From: Actinobacteria bacterium UBA7398
GTDB lineage: Bacteria; Actinomycetota; Actinomycetes; Nanopelagicales; Nanopelagicaceae
Reading direction: 5' to 3'
Length of the DNA: 13,073 nt
Assembly: GCA_002470135.1 (NCBI GenBank)
Contig: DKNC01000045.1
Location: 1,139 to 14,211, forward strand
Position 1 is the first letter of the stretch; the number at the start of each line of letters is the position of its first letter. Shown here one piece after another: positions 6,296 through 13,073 of the stretch. The translations under genes were made by a program, and so were the position numbers. A model generated the notes under the pieces. The model searched no databases. It was not told the DNA's origin and was given only the letters and a program-made list of their open reading frames with translations.

Positions 6296-7914
6296 TTACA
6301 TTTAAAAATGTTTCTTTAATCTATCCAAATGCGCAACGCACCATATTGGAAGCGTTAAATTTCGAAGTTTTCGAAGGTGAATTGGTACTTGTGATTGGAC
6401 ATACTGGCGCGGGTAAAAGTTCACTAATCAAGTTGATAAATGGTTTAGTGCCGCATCACACCGGTGGAATTCTTACCGGCGAAATAACGGTAGCGGGCCG
6501 TTCAACTCGGGAATTAAAACCCGGTCAACTTTCCGATGTCATTGGGATTGTTGGACAAAATCCAATAAACGGTTTTGTGACAGATATTGTGGAAGAAGAG
6601 ATTGCTTTTGGTTTAGAAACAATGGGAATAGCGCCCGAGATTATGCGAAAGCGAGTTGAAGAAGTTTTAGATTTATTAAGCCTAGCGCCACTACGAAATC
6701 GCGAGATTGCAACGCTAAGCGGCGGTGAACAACAACGAGTAGCGATTGGCGCAGCTCTGGTATTAAACCCAAAAGTGTTATTACTTGATGAACCTACTAG
6801 CGCATTGGATCCAATCGCCGCCGAAGAAGTTTTATCAATCCTGCATAGATTGGTTCATGATTTGGGTTTAACAGTCATCTTGGCCGAACATCGGCTAGAA
6901 CGTGTAATCCAATTTGCAGATCGGATCATGCGAATTGGAGATGATGGTGAAGTTGTAATCGGAAAACCCGGTGAAATTCTAGAAGACTCCCCAATTGCTC
7001 CAGCCATAGTTAATCTCGCAAAAGCGCTAGATCTTTCAGATATTTCATTATCGGTACGCGAACTTCGCCGTCGAACCGAATCAATCAGAGAGTTGTTGCA
7101 AGATTTGCCGCTACCGACAAAAATCACCGAGAGTAGAAATGAAATATTGCTCTCGCTAAATAATGTTTCAGTCAAATACGATGCGAAATATGCGCTCTCC
7201 AATATTTCCTTTGAAATTAAACGCGGTGAAGTTGTAGCGTTGATGGGGAGAAATGGCGCCGGTAAATCTTCACTCTTGCGTAGCGCGGTGGGACAGAGCC
7301 CGATTATTTCTGGAACTGTGCTAATTAATGGAATAGATCCCGTGACATTAACCGGAAAAAATTTAATCCGGCATGTTGGTTATGTGCCGCAAGAACCAGG
7401 TGATTTGTTATATGGCCAGAGCGTTAAAGCAGAATGTGAATTAGCCGATAACGATAACGGCGTGCCAGTCGGGACTACCCAAACAATTTATGAGAACTTG
7501 ATGGCGATTCCAAATCTAAATGCGCATCCGCGCGATTTATCAGAAGGGCAACGTCTGGGTTTAGCACTTAGCGTGATTCTCTCCGCTAACCCAGATTTAA
7601 TAATTCTAGACGAACCCACTCGGGGTTTGGATTATGTTGCAAAGAATAAACTGATAAAGATTTTGCAGAAATTAGTTGTGGATTCTAACCAAGCCAGAAG
7701 CGTAGTAATTGCTACGCACGATGTAGAACTAGTGGCTGAAGTAGCCGAGCGCGTTATTTTCTTAGCTGAAGGCGAAATCGTCGCAAATGGTCCAACTCGT
7801 GAAGTTCTTACTTCCTCGCCAGCATTCGCTCCGCAAGTAACAAAAGTATTGGCGCCAGCTGCGTGGTTAACAGTTTCTGAAGTAGTAGCTGCCCTTGAAG
7901 TAAGCGCTATATGA
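6292..7914 (+). CDS. ECF transporter ATPase, two ABC domains fused (A component)
   Basis: A 540-residue protein with two complete ABC ATPase domains, which energise the importer as an internal A/A' pair. Domain 1: Walker A GHTGAGKSS (36-44), Q-loop Q89, signature LSGGEQQR (142-149), Walker B VLLLDEP (162-168), H-loop H200. Domain 2: Walker A GRNGAGKSS (319-327), Q-loop Q367, signature LSEGQRLG (416-423), Walker B LIILDEP (436-442), H-loop H476. The second domain has a shortened helical region and a less canonical signature, but all catalytic residues appear intact. A linker at about 245-283 joins the domains. Fusion of the two ECF ATPases is common in Actinobacteria. ATGA overlaps with both the preceding T gene and the following S gene imply translational coupling. 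All three ECF parts are in one operon, a dedicated (group I type) arrangement. Confidence 0.94.
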   Translation: MITFKNVSLIYPNAQRTILEALNFEVFEGELVLVIGHTGAGKSSLIKLINGLVPHHTGGILTGEITVAGRSTRELKPGQLSDVIGIVGQNPINGFVTDIVEEEIAFGLETMGIAPEIMRKRVEEVLDLLSLAPLRNREIATLSGGEQQRVAIGAALVLNPKVLLLDEPTSALDPIAAEEVLSILHRLVHDLGLTVILAEHRLERVIQFADRIMRIGDDGEVVIGKPGEILEDSPIAPAIVNLAKALDLSDISLSVRELRRRTESIRELLQDLPLPTKITESRNEILLSLNNVSVKYDAKYALSNISFEIKRGEVVALMGRNGAGKSSLLRSAVGQSPIISGTVLINGIDPVTLTGKNLIRHVGYVPQEPGDLLYGQSVKAECELADNDNGVPVGTTQTIYENLMAIPNLNAHPRDLSEGQRLGLALSVILSANPDLIILDEPTRGLDYVAKNKLIKILQKLVVDSNQARSVVIATHDVELVAEVAERVIFLAEGEIVANGPTREVLTSSPAFAPQVTKVLAPAAWLTVSEVVAALEVSAI

Positions 7915-8708
7915 AAATTCGGTTTCCATTATTAACTTTTGCAAGTATTTTCGGTGTAATTGCTTTTACATGGCCGTTATATTTTCCAAGCCAATCCATT
8001 CCTGGAATTTCACAATCATTCTTAAACCCAACAAGCGCTAAGTGGTTTGCCTTGACTATCGCTGCTGCAGCAATCGCACTAGTTGCAATTGAGATTAATC
8101 GTGGCTTGCTAGATAGCAAATCGGTTGCCTTGCTTGGTGTTTTAACGGCGCTGGTAGCCGCGCTAAGGCTAATTGGCGCTGGCGCAATCGGGGTTGAACC
8201 AATTTGGTTTTTAATTATTTTAGCTGCGCGGGTATTTGGCGCTCGGTTTGGATTTTCACTTGGGGCACTTTCGCTTGGATTATCTGCGCTGCTAACCGGT
8301 GGTATCGGTCCGTGGCTGCCATTTCAAATGATCGCTGCGGCCTGGATTGGAGCCGGCGCCGGGTTACTACCGAAACGTTTTCGCGGTAAGAGCGAATTAA
8401 TAGCGCTGGTTCTATATGCAATTTTTGCCGCAGCATTTTTCGGAGTTGCGATGGATCTTCAGCTTTGGCCGTGGGTTGCTGGCAGTGATTCACAATTGTC
8501 ATTTATTCCGGGCGGTGAAGTGAGTGCAAACTTGGATAGATTCTTGGTATTTCATTTTGCAACTGCGATGGCGTGGGATATTCCACGAGCGATATTTACT
8601 AGCGCACTTATTCTGGTTACTGCGAAGCCAGTCCTTGGATCATTGCGCCGGGCAAATTTAAAGTTAAACCCTATTTCACCTTCGATTGCACAAACGGTGG
8701 CTTCGTAA
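7911..8708 (+). CDS. ECF transporter substrate-binding (S) component, likely corrinoid-specific
   Basis: A 265-residue integral membrane protein with about six hydrophobic segments (about 5-25, 44-62, 71-90, 98-150 containing two, 162-181, 213-237). The segment GGIGPWLPFQMIAAAWIGAGAGLLP (130-154) and a late DIPRA motif (223-227) resemble actinobacterial ECF S components that neighbour CbiQ and double-ATPase genes. The S component binds the vitamin and sets specificity. The cobalamin riboswitch upstream points to cobalamin or cobinamide; this rests on regulation, not on a binding-site motif I can identify. It starts by ATGA overlap with the ATPase gene. Its last 38 bases overlap the convergent gcvT, and no terminator lies between them. 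An S component for another vitamin is possible if the riboswitch controls a B12-sparing pathway. Confidence 0.85.
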   Translation: MKIRFPLLTFASIFGVIAFTWPLYFPSQSIPGISQSFLNPTSAKWFALTIAAAAIALVAIEINRGLLDSKSVALLGVLTALVAALRLIGAGAIGVEPIWFLIILAARVFGARFGFSLGALSLGLSALLTGGIGPWLPFQMIAAAWIGAGAGLLPKRFRGKSELIALVLYAIFAAAFFGVAMDLQLWPWVAGSDSQLSFIPGGEVSANLDRFLVFHFATAMAWDIPRAIFTSALILVTAKPVLGSLRRANLKLNPISPSIAQTVAS

Positions 8709-9771
8709 CAACTGCACTGCTTTCACGACCGCGGACATCGATAGTTACGGTATCCCCGATTGCAATCTTTGGGTCTAATAAAGCTAGCGCGATTCCCACC
8801 CGTAACGTTGGGGAGAAAGTTCCGCTAGTGATTTCACCGATTATCGCTGCACCGCTTTTCACGTTCATGCCACCACGCGGTATCCCGCGGTCCAGTGATT
8901 TCAAACCTCTAAGGATTCGATTTGGGCCATTTAATTTCTCGCGATCAGCAATCGATTTACCCCAAAAATTTAACTTCTTCCACCCAATCGCCCAACTCGC
9001 ATTTGCTTGCATCGGTGTTATGGCTAGCGAAAGTTCATGGCCATGTAATGGATAACCCATTTCAGTTCGGAGCGTATCTCTAGCTCCCAATCCACAAACT
9101 CGACCATCAAAAGATTTAATACCTTCTACTAATAGATCCCAAATTTTTTCGGCATCTTGCCATGCTGGTAGTAATTCATAACCGTGTTCTCCGGTGTAAC
9201 CAGTTCGACAAATGATGGTCCGAATTCCAGCGATTGTAATTTCCGAAAATGCCATGTAACCCAGTGATATATCTACCCCCAAGTTTTTTAAAACCGCCTC
9301 CGCTTTCGGACCTTGGATTGCGATGACCGCGAAATTATTATGTAAATTCTTTACCGAGATTCCGACAGGTGCGACCGCGGAAATTGCGGCTACAACTGCG
9401 GTGGTATTCGATGCATTCGGAATTAAAAAAAGATTTTCTGCAGACTTACGATAAACAATTAAATCATCGATTACGCCACCAGATTTATCGTCGCAGAGCA
9501 TGGTGTATTGCGCTTGGCCATCGGTAATTTTTGTTAGATCATTTGTAATTAAGTTATTTAAGAATTCCAGTGCGCCGGCACCAACAATCTCAGCTTTCCC
9601 AAGATGCGAGACATCGAAAATTCCGACGCGTTCTCGAACTGCAGTATGTTCGGCAATAACCCCGCCCCCAGTCGTAGCTGGATATTCAATCGGCATCTCC
9701 CAACCGCCAAAATCGGCCAATTTTGCAGAAAGCGCGAGATGGCGTTGATGTAATGGCGAATAGAGGCTCAT
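8671..9771 (-). CDS. gcvT: Glycine cleavage system T protein (aminomethyltransferase)
   Basis: A 366-residue aminomethyltransferase. It transfers the methylene group from the aminomethyl-lipoyl arm of GcvH to tetrahydrofolate, releasing ammonia. Family motifs include SPLHQRHLALSAKLADFGGW (5-24), the VGIFDVSHLGK segment, QYTMLCDDKSGGVIDDLIVY, RTGYTGEHGYEL, GLGARDTLRTEMGYPLHGHE, WAIGWKK and the C-terminal GEITSGTFSPTLRVGIALAL. Length is normal and the protein appears intact. It stands alone here; gcvH and gcvP are not in the window, but lpd for the L protein lies about 1.6 kb away on the other strand. TAGGTT sits exactly 6 nt before ATG, suggesting a leaderless transcript. The 3' end overlaps the ECF S gene on the opposite strand by 38 bases, so each transcript may run antisense into the other. 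Confidence 0.96.
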   Translation of the reverse strand: MSLYSPLHQRHLALSAKLADFGGWEMPIEYPATTGGGVIAEHTAVRERVGIFDVSHLGKAEIVGAGALEFLNNLITNDLTKITDGQAQYTMLCDDKSGGVIDDLIVYRKSAENLFLIPNASNTTAVVAAISAVAPVGISVKNLHNNFAVIAIQGPKAEAVLKNLGVDISLGYMAFSEITIAGIRTIICRTGYTGEHGYELLPAWQDAEKIWDLLVEGIKSFDGRVCGLGARDTLRTEMGYPLHGHELSLAITPMQANASWAIGWKKLNFWGKSIADREKLNGPNRILRGLKSLDRGIPRGGMNVKSGAAIIGEITSGTFSPTLRVGIALALLDPKIAIGDTVTIDVRGRESSAVVTKPPFVQSKVK

Positions 9772-9777
9772 TCCAAT

Positions 9778-9783
9778 AACCTA
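9778..9783 (-). promoter_or_regulatory. Candidate -10 element (leaderless) for gcvT
   Basis: On the minus strand TAGGTT is followed by 6 nt (ATTGGA) and ATG. CTGAAA (9801-9806 on the plus strand as TTTCAG) lies 17 nt upstream and matches TTGACA at 4 of 6 positions. It overlaps the candidate pepA -10, so the two divergent promoters may interfere. Confidence 0.5.
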
Positions 9784-9796
9784 CCGCTCGTAGGGA

Positions 9797-9802
9797 TATA
9801 TT
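9797..9802 (+). promoter_or_regulatory. Candidate -10 element for pepA
   Basis: TATATT is the best -10-like hexamer in the 56-bp gap. A start near 9808-9809 would leave a short leader of about 20 nt that contains GAGAGG (9816-9821), a Shine-Dalgarno 6 nt before the ATG at 9828. No clear -35 is seen. Confidence 0.4.
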
Positions 9803-9827
9803 TCAGAATCTTGGCGAGAGGCGTTTC

Positions 9828-11330
9828 ATGACAACTATTCGACTTACTGAAAATAAGGTCGTAACTGATATTTTGGTAGTCGGACTTGCTCGAAATTCCA
9901 AGAGTAAGAAATTAGAGATCGAATCTGGCGATATCAAATTAGATGTGAACGAACTATTGCCAGCCTTAGAAGATATGGGCGCTACTGGCGCTGCCGATGA
10001 GGTTATTAAATTGCCCGGCGCAACTTACAAATTATTAGTTTTATCTGGCTTAGGCGAAAGTTCGGTAAATTATTCAACTGAAACGCTACGCCGGTCCGCA
10101 GGCGCTGCTGCCCGTTCCTTAGCTGGCGCAAAGAGCGCAACATTCTCGCTGCCACACTCTTCGAAAAGCGAACTAGCTGCAATTGCTGAAGGGGCGCTAC
10201 TTGGTGCATATGTATTTGATGAATTTCGTGGCACCTCGAAATCAGAACGTAAAGCGGTACTAGCCGCTGTAACAATTTTCGCTAAATCAGCTAATAGCGC
10301 AGAATCTAAAGCGGCAATTAAGCGCGCTAGCATCATTGCGACTAACACTCATACTGTTAGAGATTTAATTAATACACCGCCTAGTCATTTAACTCCAGAA
10401 TCTTTCTGTGCTCGTTTTAAGAAAATTGGTTTGGCCGCTGGGTTAAAAGTAGAAATATTTACCGATGCCCAACTTAAAGCCCAAGGTTTCGGCGGCATTA
10501 TTGGTGTGGGTCAAGGATCAGCAAACCCACCAAGATTGCTCCACCTTTCATATACGCCAAAGAGCGCACGTTCGAAAAAAATTAAACGGTATGCATTTAT
10601 TGGTAAGGGAATTACTTTTGATTCTGGCGGTTTAGCGCTAAAGCCAGCCCAAGGTATGGAAGCGATGAAATCCGATATGAGCGGTGCAGCTGCTGTGATT
10701 GCGGCAGCTATTGCAATTGCAGAGTTGAAGTTACCAATCGCAATTGATGCTTGGGCGCCGTTGGCTGAAAATATGGTTAGTGATACGGCAACCCGACCAA
10801 GTGACATCATCACTATTTATGGTGGCAAAACTGTTGAAGTTCTAAATCCAGATGCAGAGGGTCGACTCGTATTAGCGGATGCGCTTATGAAAGCTGCGGA
10901 AGTTGGCGCAAAAGCTGGCGGGCTAGATGGAATCATCGATGTCGCAACTCTTACGGGCGCTCAAGTTGTTGCTCTTGGAACTCGCACTAGTGCAGTCATG
11001 ACAAATAATGAAAAATTGCGGGAAGAATTTCTACTTGCTGCTGAAAAATCGGGCGAGCAATTTTGGCCGATGCCACTTCCAGAAGAATTACGTGCATCAC
11101 TAGATTCACCAGTCGCAGATATTGCAAATATCGGTGATCGAATGGGCGGCATGTTAGTTGCTGGATTATTTTTAAAAGAATTCGTTGCTGCAGAACTACC
11201 ATGGTTGCATCTAGATATTGCCGGTCCGGCTTATAACGAAGCGAAGGCCCATGGATATACCTCAGTTGGTGGCACCGGAGTCTCACTACGCGCACTAGTT
11301 ACCTTTGCTGAGAGTAAATCTGAATTATAA
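9828..11330 (+). CDS. pepA: Leucyl aminopeptidase PepA (M17 family)
   Basis: A 500-residue M17 metallo-aminopeptidase that removes N-terminal residues, preferably leucine, from peptides in the cytoplasm. The N-terminal macrodomain-like region spans about 1-165 and is divergent. The catalytic domain follows, with NTPPSHLTPE (182-191), then IGKGITFDSGGLALKP (258-273) with metal ligands K260 and D265 and catalytic K272, D283 in MKSDMSGAA, and NPDAEGRLVLADAL (340-353) with D342, E344 and catalytic R346. All five expected two-metal ligands are present. The usual signature reads NTDAEGRL; Pro replaces Thr here, outside the ligands. GAGAGG ends 6 nt before ATG. lpd and an E2 gene follow on the same strand, an order I recall from Streptomyces and mycobacteria. 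Confidence 0.95.
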   Translation: MTTIRLTENKVVTDILVVGLARNSKSKKLEIESGDIKLDVNELLPALEDMGATGAADEVIKLPGATYKLLVLSGLGESSVNYSTETLRRSAGAAARSLAGAKSATFSLPHSSKSELAAIAEGALLGAYVFDEFRGTSKSERKAVLAAVTIFAKSANSAESKAAIKRASIIATNTHTVRDLINTPPSHLTPESFCARFKKIGLAAGLKVEIFTDAQLKAQGFGGIIGVGQGSANPPRLLHLSYTPKSARSKKIKRYAFIGKGITFDSGGLALKPAQGMEAMKSDMSGAAAVIAAAIAIAELKLPIAIDAWAPLAENMVSDTATRPSDIITIYGGKTVEVLNPDAEGRLVLADALMKAAEVGAKAGGLDGIIDVATLTGAQVVALGTRTSAVMTNNEKLREEFLLAAEKSGEQFWPMPLPEELRASLDSPVADIANIGDRMGGMLVAGLFLKEFVAAELPWLHLDIAGPAYNEAKAHGYTSVGGTGVSLRALVTFAESKSEL

Positions 11331-11390
11331 ATCTGGTTCCAATACTGGCAAGATAGGGTTTGAATTAAGTAACGAGAGAGGGATCTACTA

Positions 11391-12758
11391 GTGGCTGAGT
11401 TTGATTTAGTAATTCTTGGTGGCGGCAGCGGCGGATATGCAGCAGCGCTAAGAAGTTCCCAGCTTGGATTATCGGTAGCCCTAATCGAAGAAGGAAAGCT
11501 CGGCGGCACTTGCTTGCATCGTGGTTGCATTCCGACCAAAGCGCTACTGCATGCGGGCGAAATAGCCGATAGCGCAAAACATGCCGGCGAATATGGCGTT
11601 AAAGCCGAATTCATCGCAATGGATATGTTGGCGGTCAACGCTTATAAAGATGGCGTGGTGGCGCGCCTACATAAAGGTTTGCAAGGTTTAGTTAAATCTC
11701 GAAATGTAACTTTCATCGAGGGCCACGGAAAATTAGTGGCAGCAAATACCGTCGAAGTCAATGGCGAAAAATACATTGGTAAAAATGTAATTCTAGCTAC
11801 GGGTTCATATCCGAAAACTCTTCCAGGGCTTGAAATAGATGGCACCGTAATCATTACTAGCGAAGCAGCAATTAATTTAGATCGCGTGCCAAAGAGCGTA
11901 ATTGTTCTTGGTGGCGGGGTTATTGGATGTGAATTTGCATCAGTCTGGAAATCCTTTGGAGCAGAAGTCACAATTATAGAAGGGCTTCCGCACTTAGTGG
12001 CGCTCGAAGACGAATCTTCCAGCAAGCAATTAGAACGCGCATTCCGAAAACGCGGCATCAATTTTGAACTCGGCATTAAATTCAAAAGCGCTACCAAATC
12101 AAAATCTGGCGTTGAAGTCACACTTGAAGATGGCAAAACATTTACCGCAGAAGTTTTGTTAGTTGCAGTTGGGCGTGGGCCAGTTTCTACAAATATTGGT
12201 TACGAAGAACAAGGAATTAAAATGGAGCGCGGTTACGTAATAGTTGATGATAAATGCCGCACCAACGTTCCAGGTGTTTGGGCAGTTGGCGATTTGATTC
12301 CAACGCTTCAATTAGCACACGTTGGTTTCGCTGAAGGAATATTGGTAGCCGAAGAGATTGCTGGATTGAATCCGCGACCAATTAATTACAACGGCGTTCC
12401 TAGAGTTACTTATTCTGAACCTGAAGTTGCATCGGTTGGGCTAACCACGGTGCAAGCTAAAGCAGCTGGACATGATGTGGTTGAATTAAATTACGATCTT
12501 GCTGGAAATGGTAAAGCCCAAATTCTAAAAACTGCCGGATCGGTAAAATTAGTAGCGGCAAAAAATGGACCGGTACTTGGAATTCATATGGTTGGTGCGC
12601 GAGTTGGCGAATTAATTGCCGAGGCACAATTAATTTACAACTGGGAAGCCCAAGCATCCGATGTTGCTAATCTAATTCACGCTCACCCAACCCTCTCCGA
12701 GGCGATGGGCGAAGCGCATTTAGCGCTGGCTGGAAAACCTCTACATGCGCATGGATAG
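11391..12758 (+). CDS. lpd: Dihydrolipoyl dehydrogenase (E3)
   Basis: A 455-residue FAD/NAD-dependent disulfide oxidoreductase that reoxidises the dihydrolipoyl arms of 2-oxoacid dehydrogenases and glycine cleavage H protein. The FAD-binding GGGSGGYAAA is at 10-19 and the redox disulfide is C41/C46 in GGTCLHRGCIPTK. A second dinucleotide fold carries VIVLGGGVIGCEFASV, and the FAD-contact VWAVGD segment is present. The C-terminal catalytic HAHPTLSE gives H432 and E437. These features, and the lipoyl E2 gene 48 nt downstream, favour dihydrolipoyl dehydrogenase over mycothione or glutathione reductase. The start is GTG 11391 with AGAGGGAT just upstream (7-nt spacing). A weak -10-like TAGGGT (11354-11359) in the 60-nt gap after pepA may allow independent expression. 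Confidence 0.95.
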   Translation: MAEFDLVILGGGSGGYAAALRSSQLGLSVALIEEGKLGGTCLHRGCIPTKALLHAGEIADSAKHAGEYGVKAEFIAMDMLAVNAYKDGVVARLHKGLQGLVKSRNVTFIEGHGKLVAANTVEVNGEKYIGKNVILATGSYPKTLPGLEIDGTVIITSEAAINLDRVPKSVIVLGGGVIGCEFASVWKSFGAEVTIIEGLPHLVALEDESSSKQLERAFRKRGINFELGIKFKSATKSKSGVEVTLEDGKTFTAEVLLVAVGRGPVSTNIGYEEQGIKMERGYVIVDDKCRTNVPGVWAVGDLIPTLQLAHVGFAEGILVAEEIAGLNPRPINYNGVPRVTYSEPEVASVGLTTVQAKAAGHDVVELNYDLAGNGKAQILKTAGSVKLVAAKNGPVLGIHMVGARVGELIAEAQLIYNWEAQASDVANLIHAHPTLSEAMGEAHLALAGKPLHAHG

Positions 12759-12761
12759 AAT
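12756..12761 (+). promoter_or_regulatory. Weak candidate -10 element before the E2 gene
   Basis: TAGAAT spans the lpd stop codon (TAG 12756-12758) and would start a transcript near 12768, about 40 nt before the E2 start. No good -35 is visible, and read-through from lpd is the simpler explanation. Confidence 0.2.
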
Positions 12762-12806
12762 TACGACCTTCGCATTAACGCACCGAGCTTTTAAAGGAGC
12801 AATGAG

Positions 12807-13073
12807 ATGAGTTTTTCAGTAAAGATGCCAGCACTTGGTGAGAGCGTAAGTGAAGGCACAGTTACTCGTTGGTTAAAAAAAGAGGGCGACCAAGTTGCGC
12901 TAGACGAACCACTCCTAGAAGTTTCTACCGACAAAGTTGATACTGAAATTCCATCACCTGCTGCTGGTACGTTAGAGAAAATTTTAGTTCAAGTTGATAC
13001 AACTGTCCCAGTAGGTGCAGATCTTGCAATAATCGCAGACGGTGCTAGCGCAGTTGCAGCGCCAGTAGTTGCA
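12807..13073 (+). CDS. sucB: 2-oxoacid dehydrogenase E2 (dihydrolipoamide acyltransferase), N-terminal lipoyl domain (partial)
   Basis: The first 89 codons are present; the frame is open at the window end. MSFSVKMPALGESVSEGTVT, WLKKEGDQV and EVSTDKVDTEIPSP form a complete lipoyl domain with the lipoyl-accepting lysine at K43 in the TDKVDTE turn, followed by an Ala/Val-rich hinge beginning about residue 79. From memory it is very close to M. tuberculosis DlaT and Streptomyces SucB. In Actinobacteria this E2 can serve both pyruvate and 2-oxoglutarate dehydrogenase, so sucB is the common name rather than proof of substrate. AAAGGAG (12793-12799) is a strong Shine-Dalgarno 7 nt before ATG 12807. 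A further ATG at 12802 is only 2 nt from it and opens a two-codon frame, so it is not the start. It follows lpd by 48 nt and is probably co-transcribed. Confidence 0.93.
   Translation, partial: MSFSVKMPALGESVSEGTVTRWLKKEGDQVALDEPLLEVSTDKVDTEIPSPAAGTLEKILVQVDTTVPVGADLAIIADGASAVAAPVVA

Noticed and set aside
6855..7202. 115-codon antisense frame within the ECF ATPase gene
   Set aside because: Ser/Arg-rich translation opposite a double ABC ATPase with all motifs intact; no initiation signal.
5468..8708. Cobalt or nickel importer (CbiMNQO) reading of the ECF operon
   Set aside because: CbiM/NikM and CbiN proteins are absent, and the S component resembles vitamin-type S proteins, so a metal importer is less likely than a corrinoid importer, although B12 riboswitches can also control cobalt uptake.
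11331..11390. Terminator or strong promoter between pepA and lpd
   Set aside because: CCAATACTGG gives only a 3-4 bp imperfect stem without a T-tract, and TAGGGT (11354-11359) lacks a -35; neither is strong enough to list on its own.
11231..11638. 135-codon antisense frame spanning the pepA-lpd gap
   Set aside because: It runs across the ends of two solid genes and their intergenic region, with low-complexity Ser/Pro/Ala content; no support beyond being open.
11642..12136. 164-codon open frame antisense to lpd
   Set aside because: It lies wholly inside lpd, whose motifs are all intact. The antisense translation is Ser/Pro/Leu-rich without recognisable motifs and there is no start signal; it is a shadow of lpd codon use.
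12802..12810. Two-codon frame ATG-AGA-TGA overlapping the E2 start
   Set aside because: Its ATG is only 2 nt from the Shine-Dalgarno core, while ATG 12807 has 7-nt spacing. It is more likely chance than an attenuating mini-ORF.

Overview
The window reads as a chromosomal segment of a streamlined, low-to-mid-GC actinobacterium, most like the freshwater acI/Nanopelagicales group. The protein set is actinobacterial: an adenosine-kinase-type PfkB protein resembling Mycobacterium tuberculosis AdoK, DUF3043, a SCO2322-family protein, and a PepA-Lpd-E2 run. The DNA is AT-richer than in classical actinomycetes, genes are packed with gaps of a few bases to about 270, and convergent genes overlap. The lineage is an inference from protein resemblance; there is no rRNA gene to settle it. 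I see no tRNA or rRNA gene, insertion sequence, CRISPR array or prophage.

Layout. 1-335: the 3' end of a cysteine desulfurase and a TusA-like sulfur carrier (+). 332-1709: an AdoK-like kinase and a HesB/IscA-type Fe-S protein (-). 1796-3503: NadA quinolinate synthase and a DUF3043 membrane protein (+). 3512-4513: an aldo/keto reductase (-). 4574-8708: a cobalamin riboswitch followed by a four-gene, overlapping operon: a secreted, membrane-anchored SCO2322-family protein, ECF T component, double-ATPase ECF A component and ECF S component. 8671-9771: GcvT aminomethyltransferase (-). 9828-13073: PepA leucyl aminopeptidase, dihydrolipoyl dehydrogenase, and the start of the lipoyl-bearing E2 subunit (+), cut by the window end.

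How it fits together. The left part concerns sulfur mobilisation and Fe-S assembly, next to NadA, which needs a [4Fe-4S] cluster. The centre is a complete dedicated ECF importer under a B12 riboswitch, so cobalamin or a corrinoid precursor is the likely cargo. The right part supplies one-carbon (GcvT) and 2-oxoacid dehydrogenase functions; Lpd can serve both, since it is also the glycine-cleavage L protein.

The most notable structural signal concerns gene starts. Six genes without a Shine-Dalgarno site (adoK, hesB-type, nadA, DUF3043, AKR, gcvT) all carry a TAnnnT hexamer exactly 6 nt before the ATG, as expected for leaderless transcripts. In four others (SCO2322 family, pepA, lpd, E2) the same window holds a purine-rich Shine-Dalgarno. 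Apart from this, and the lack of characterisation of the B12-linked operon's secreted protein, the gene content is ordinary core genome; I did not find a clearly undescribed multi-gene system.
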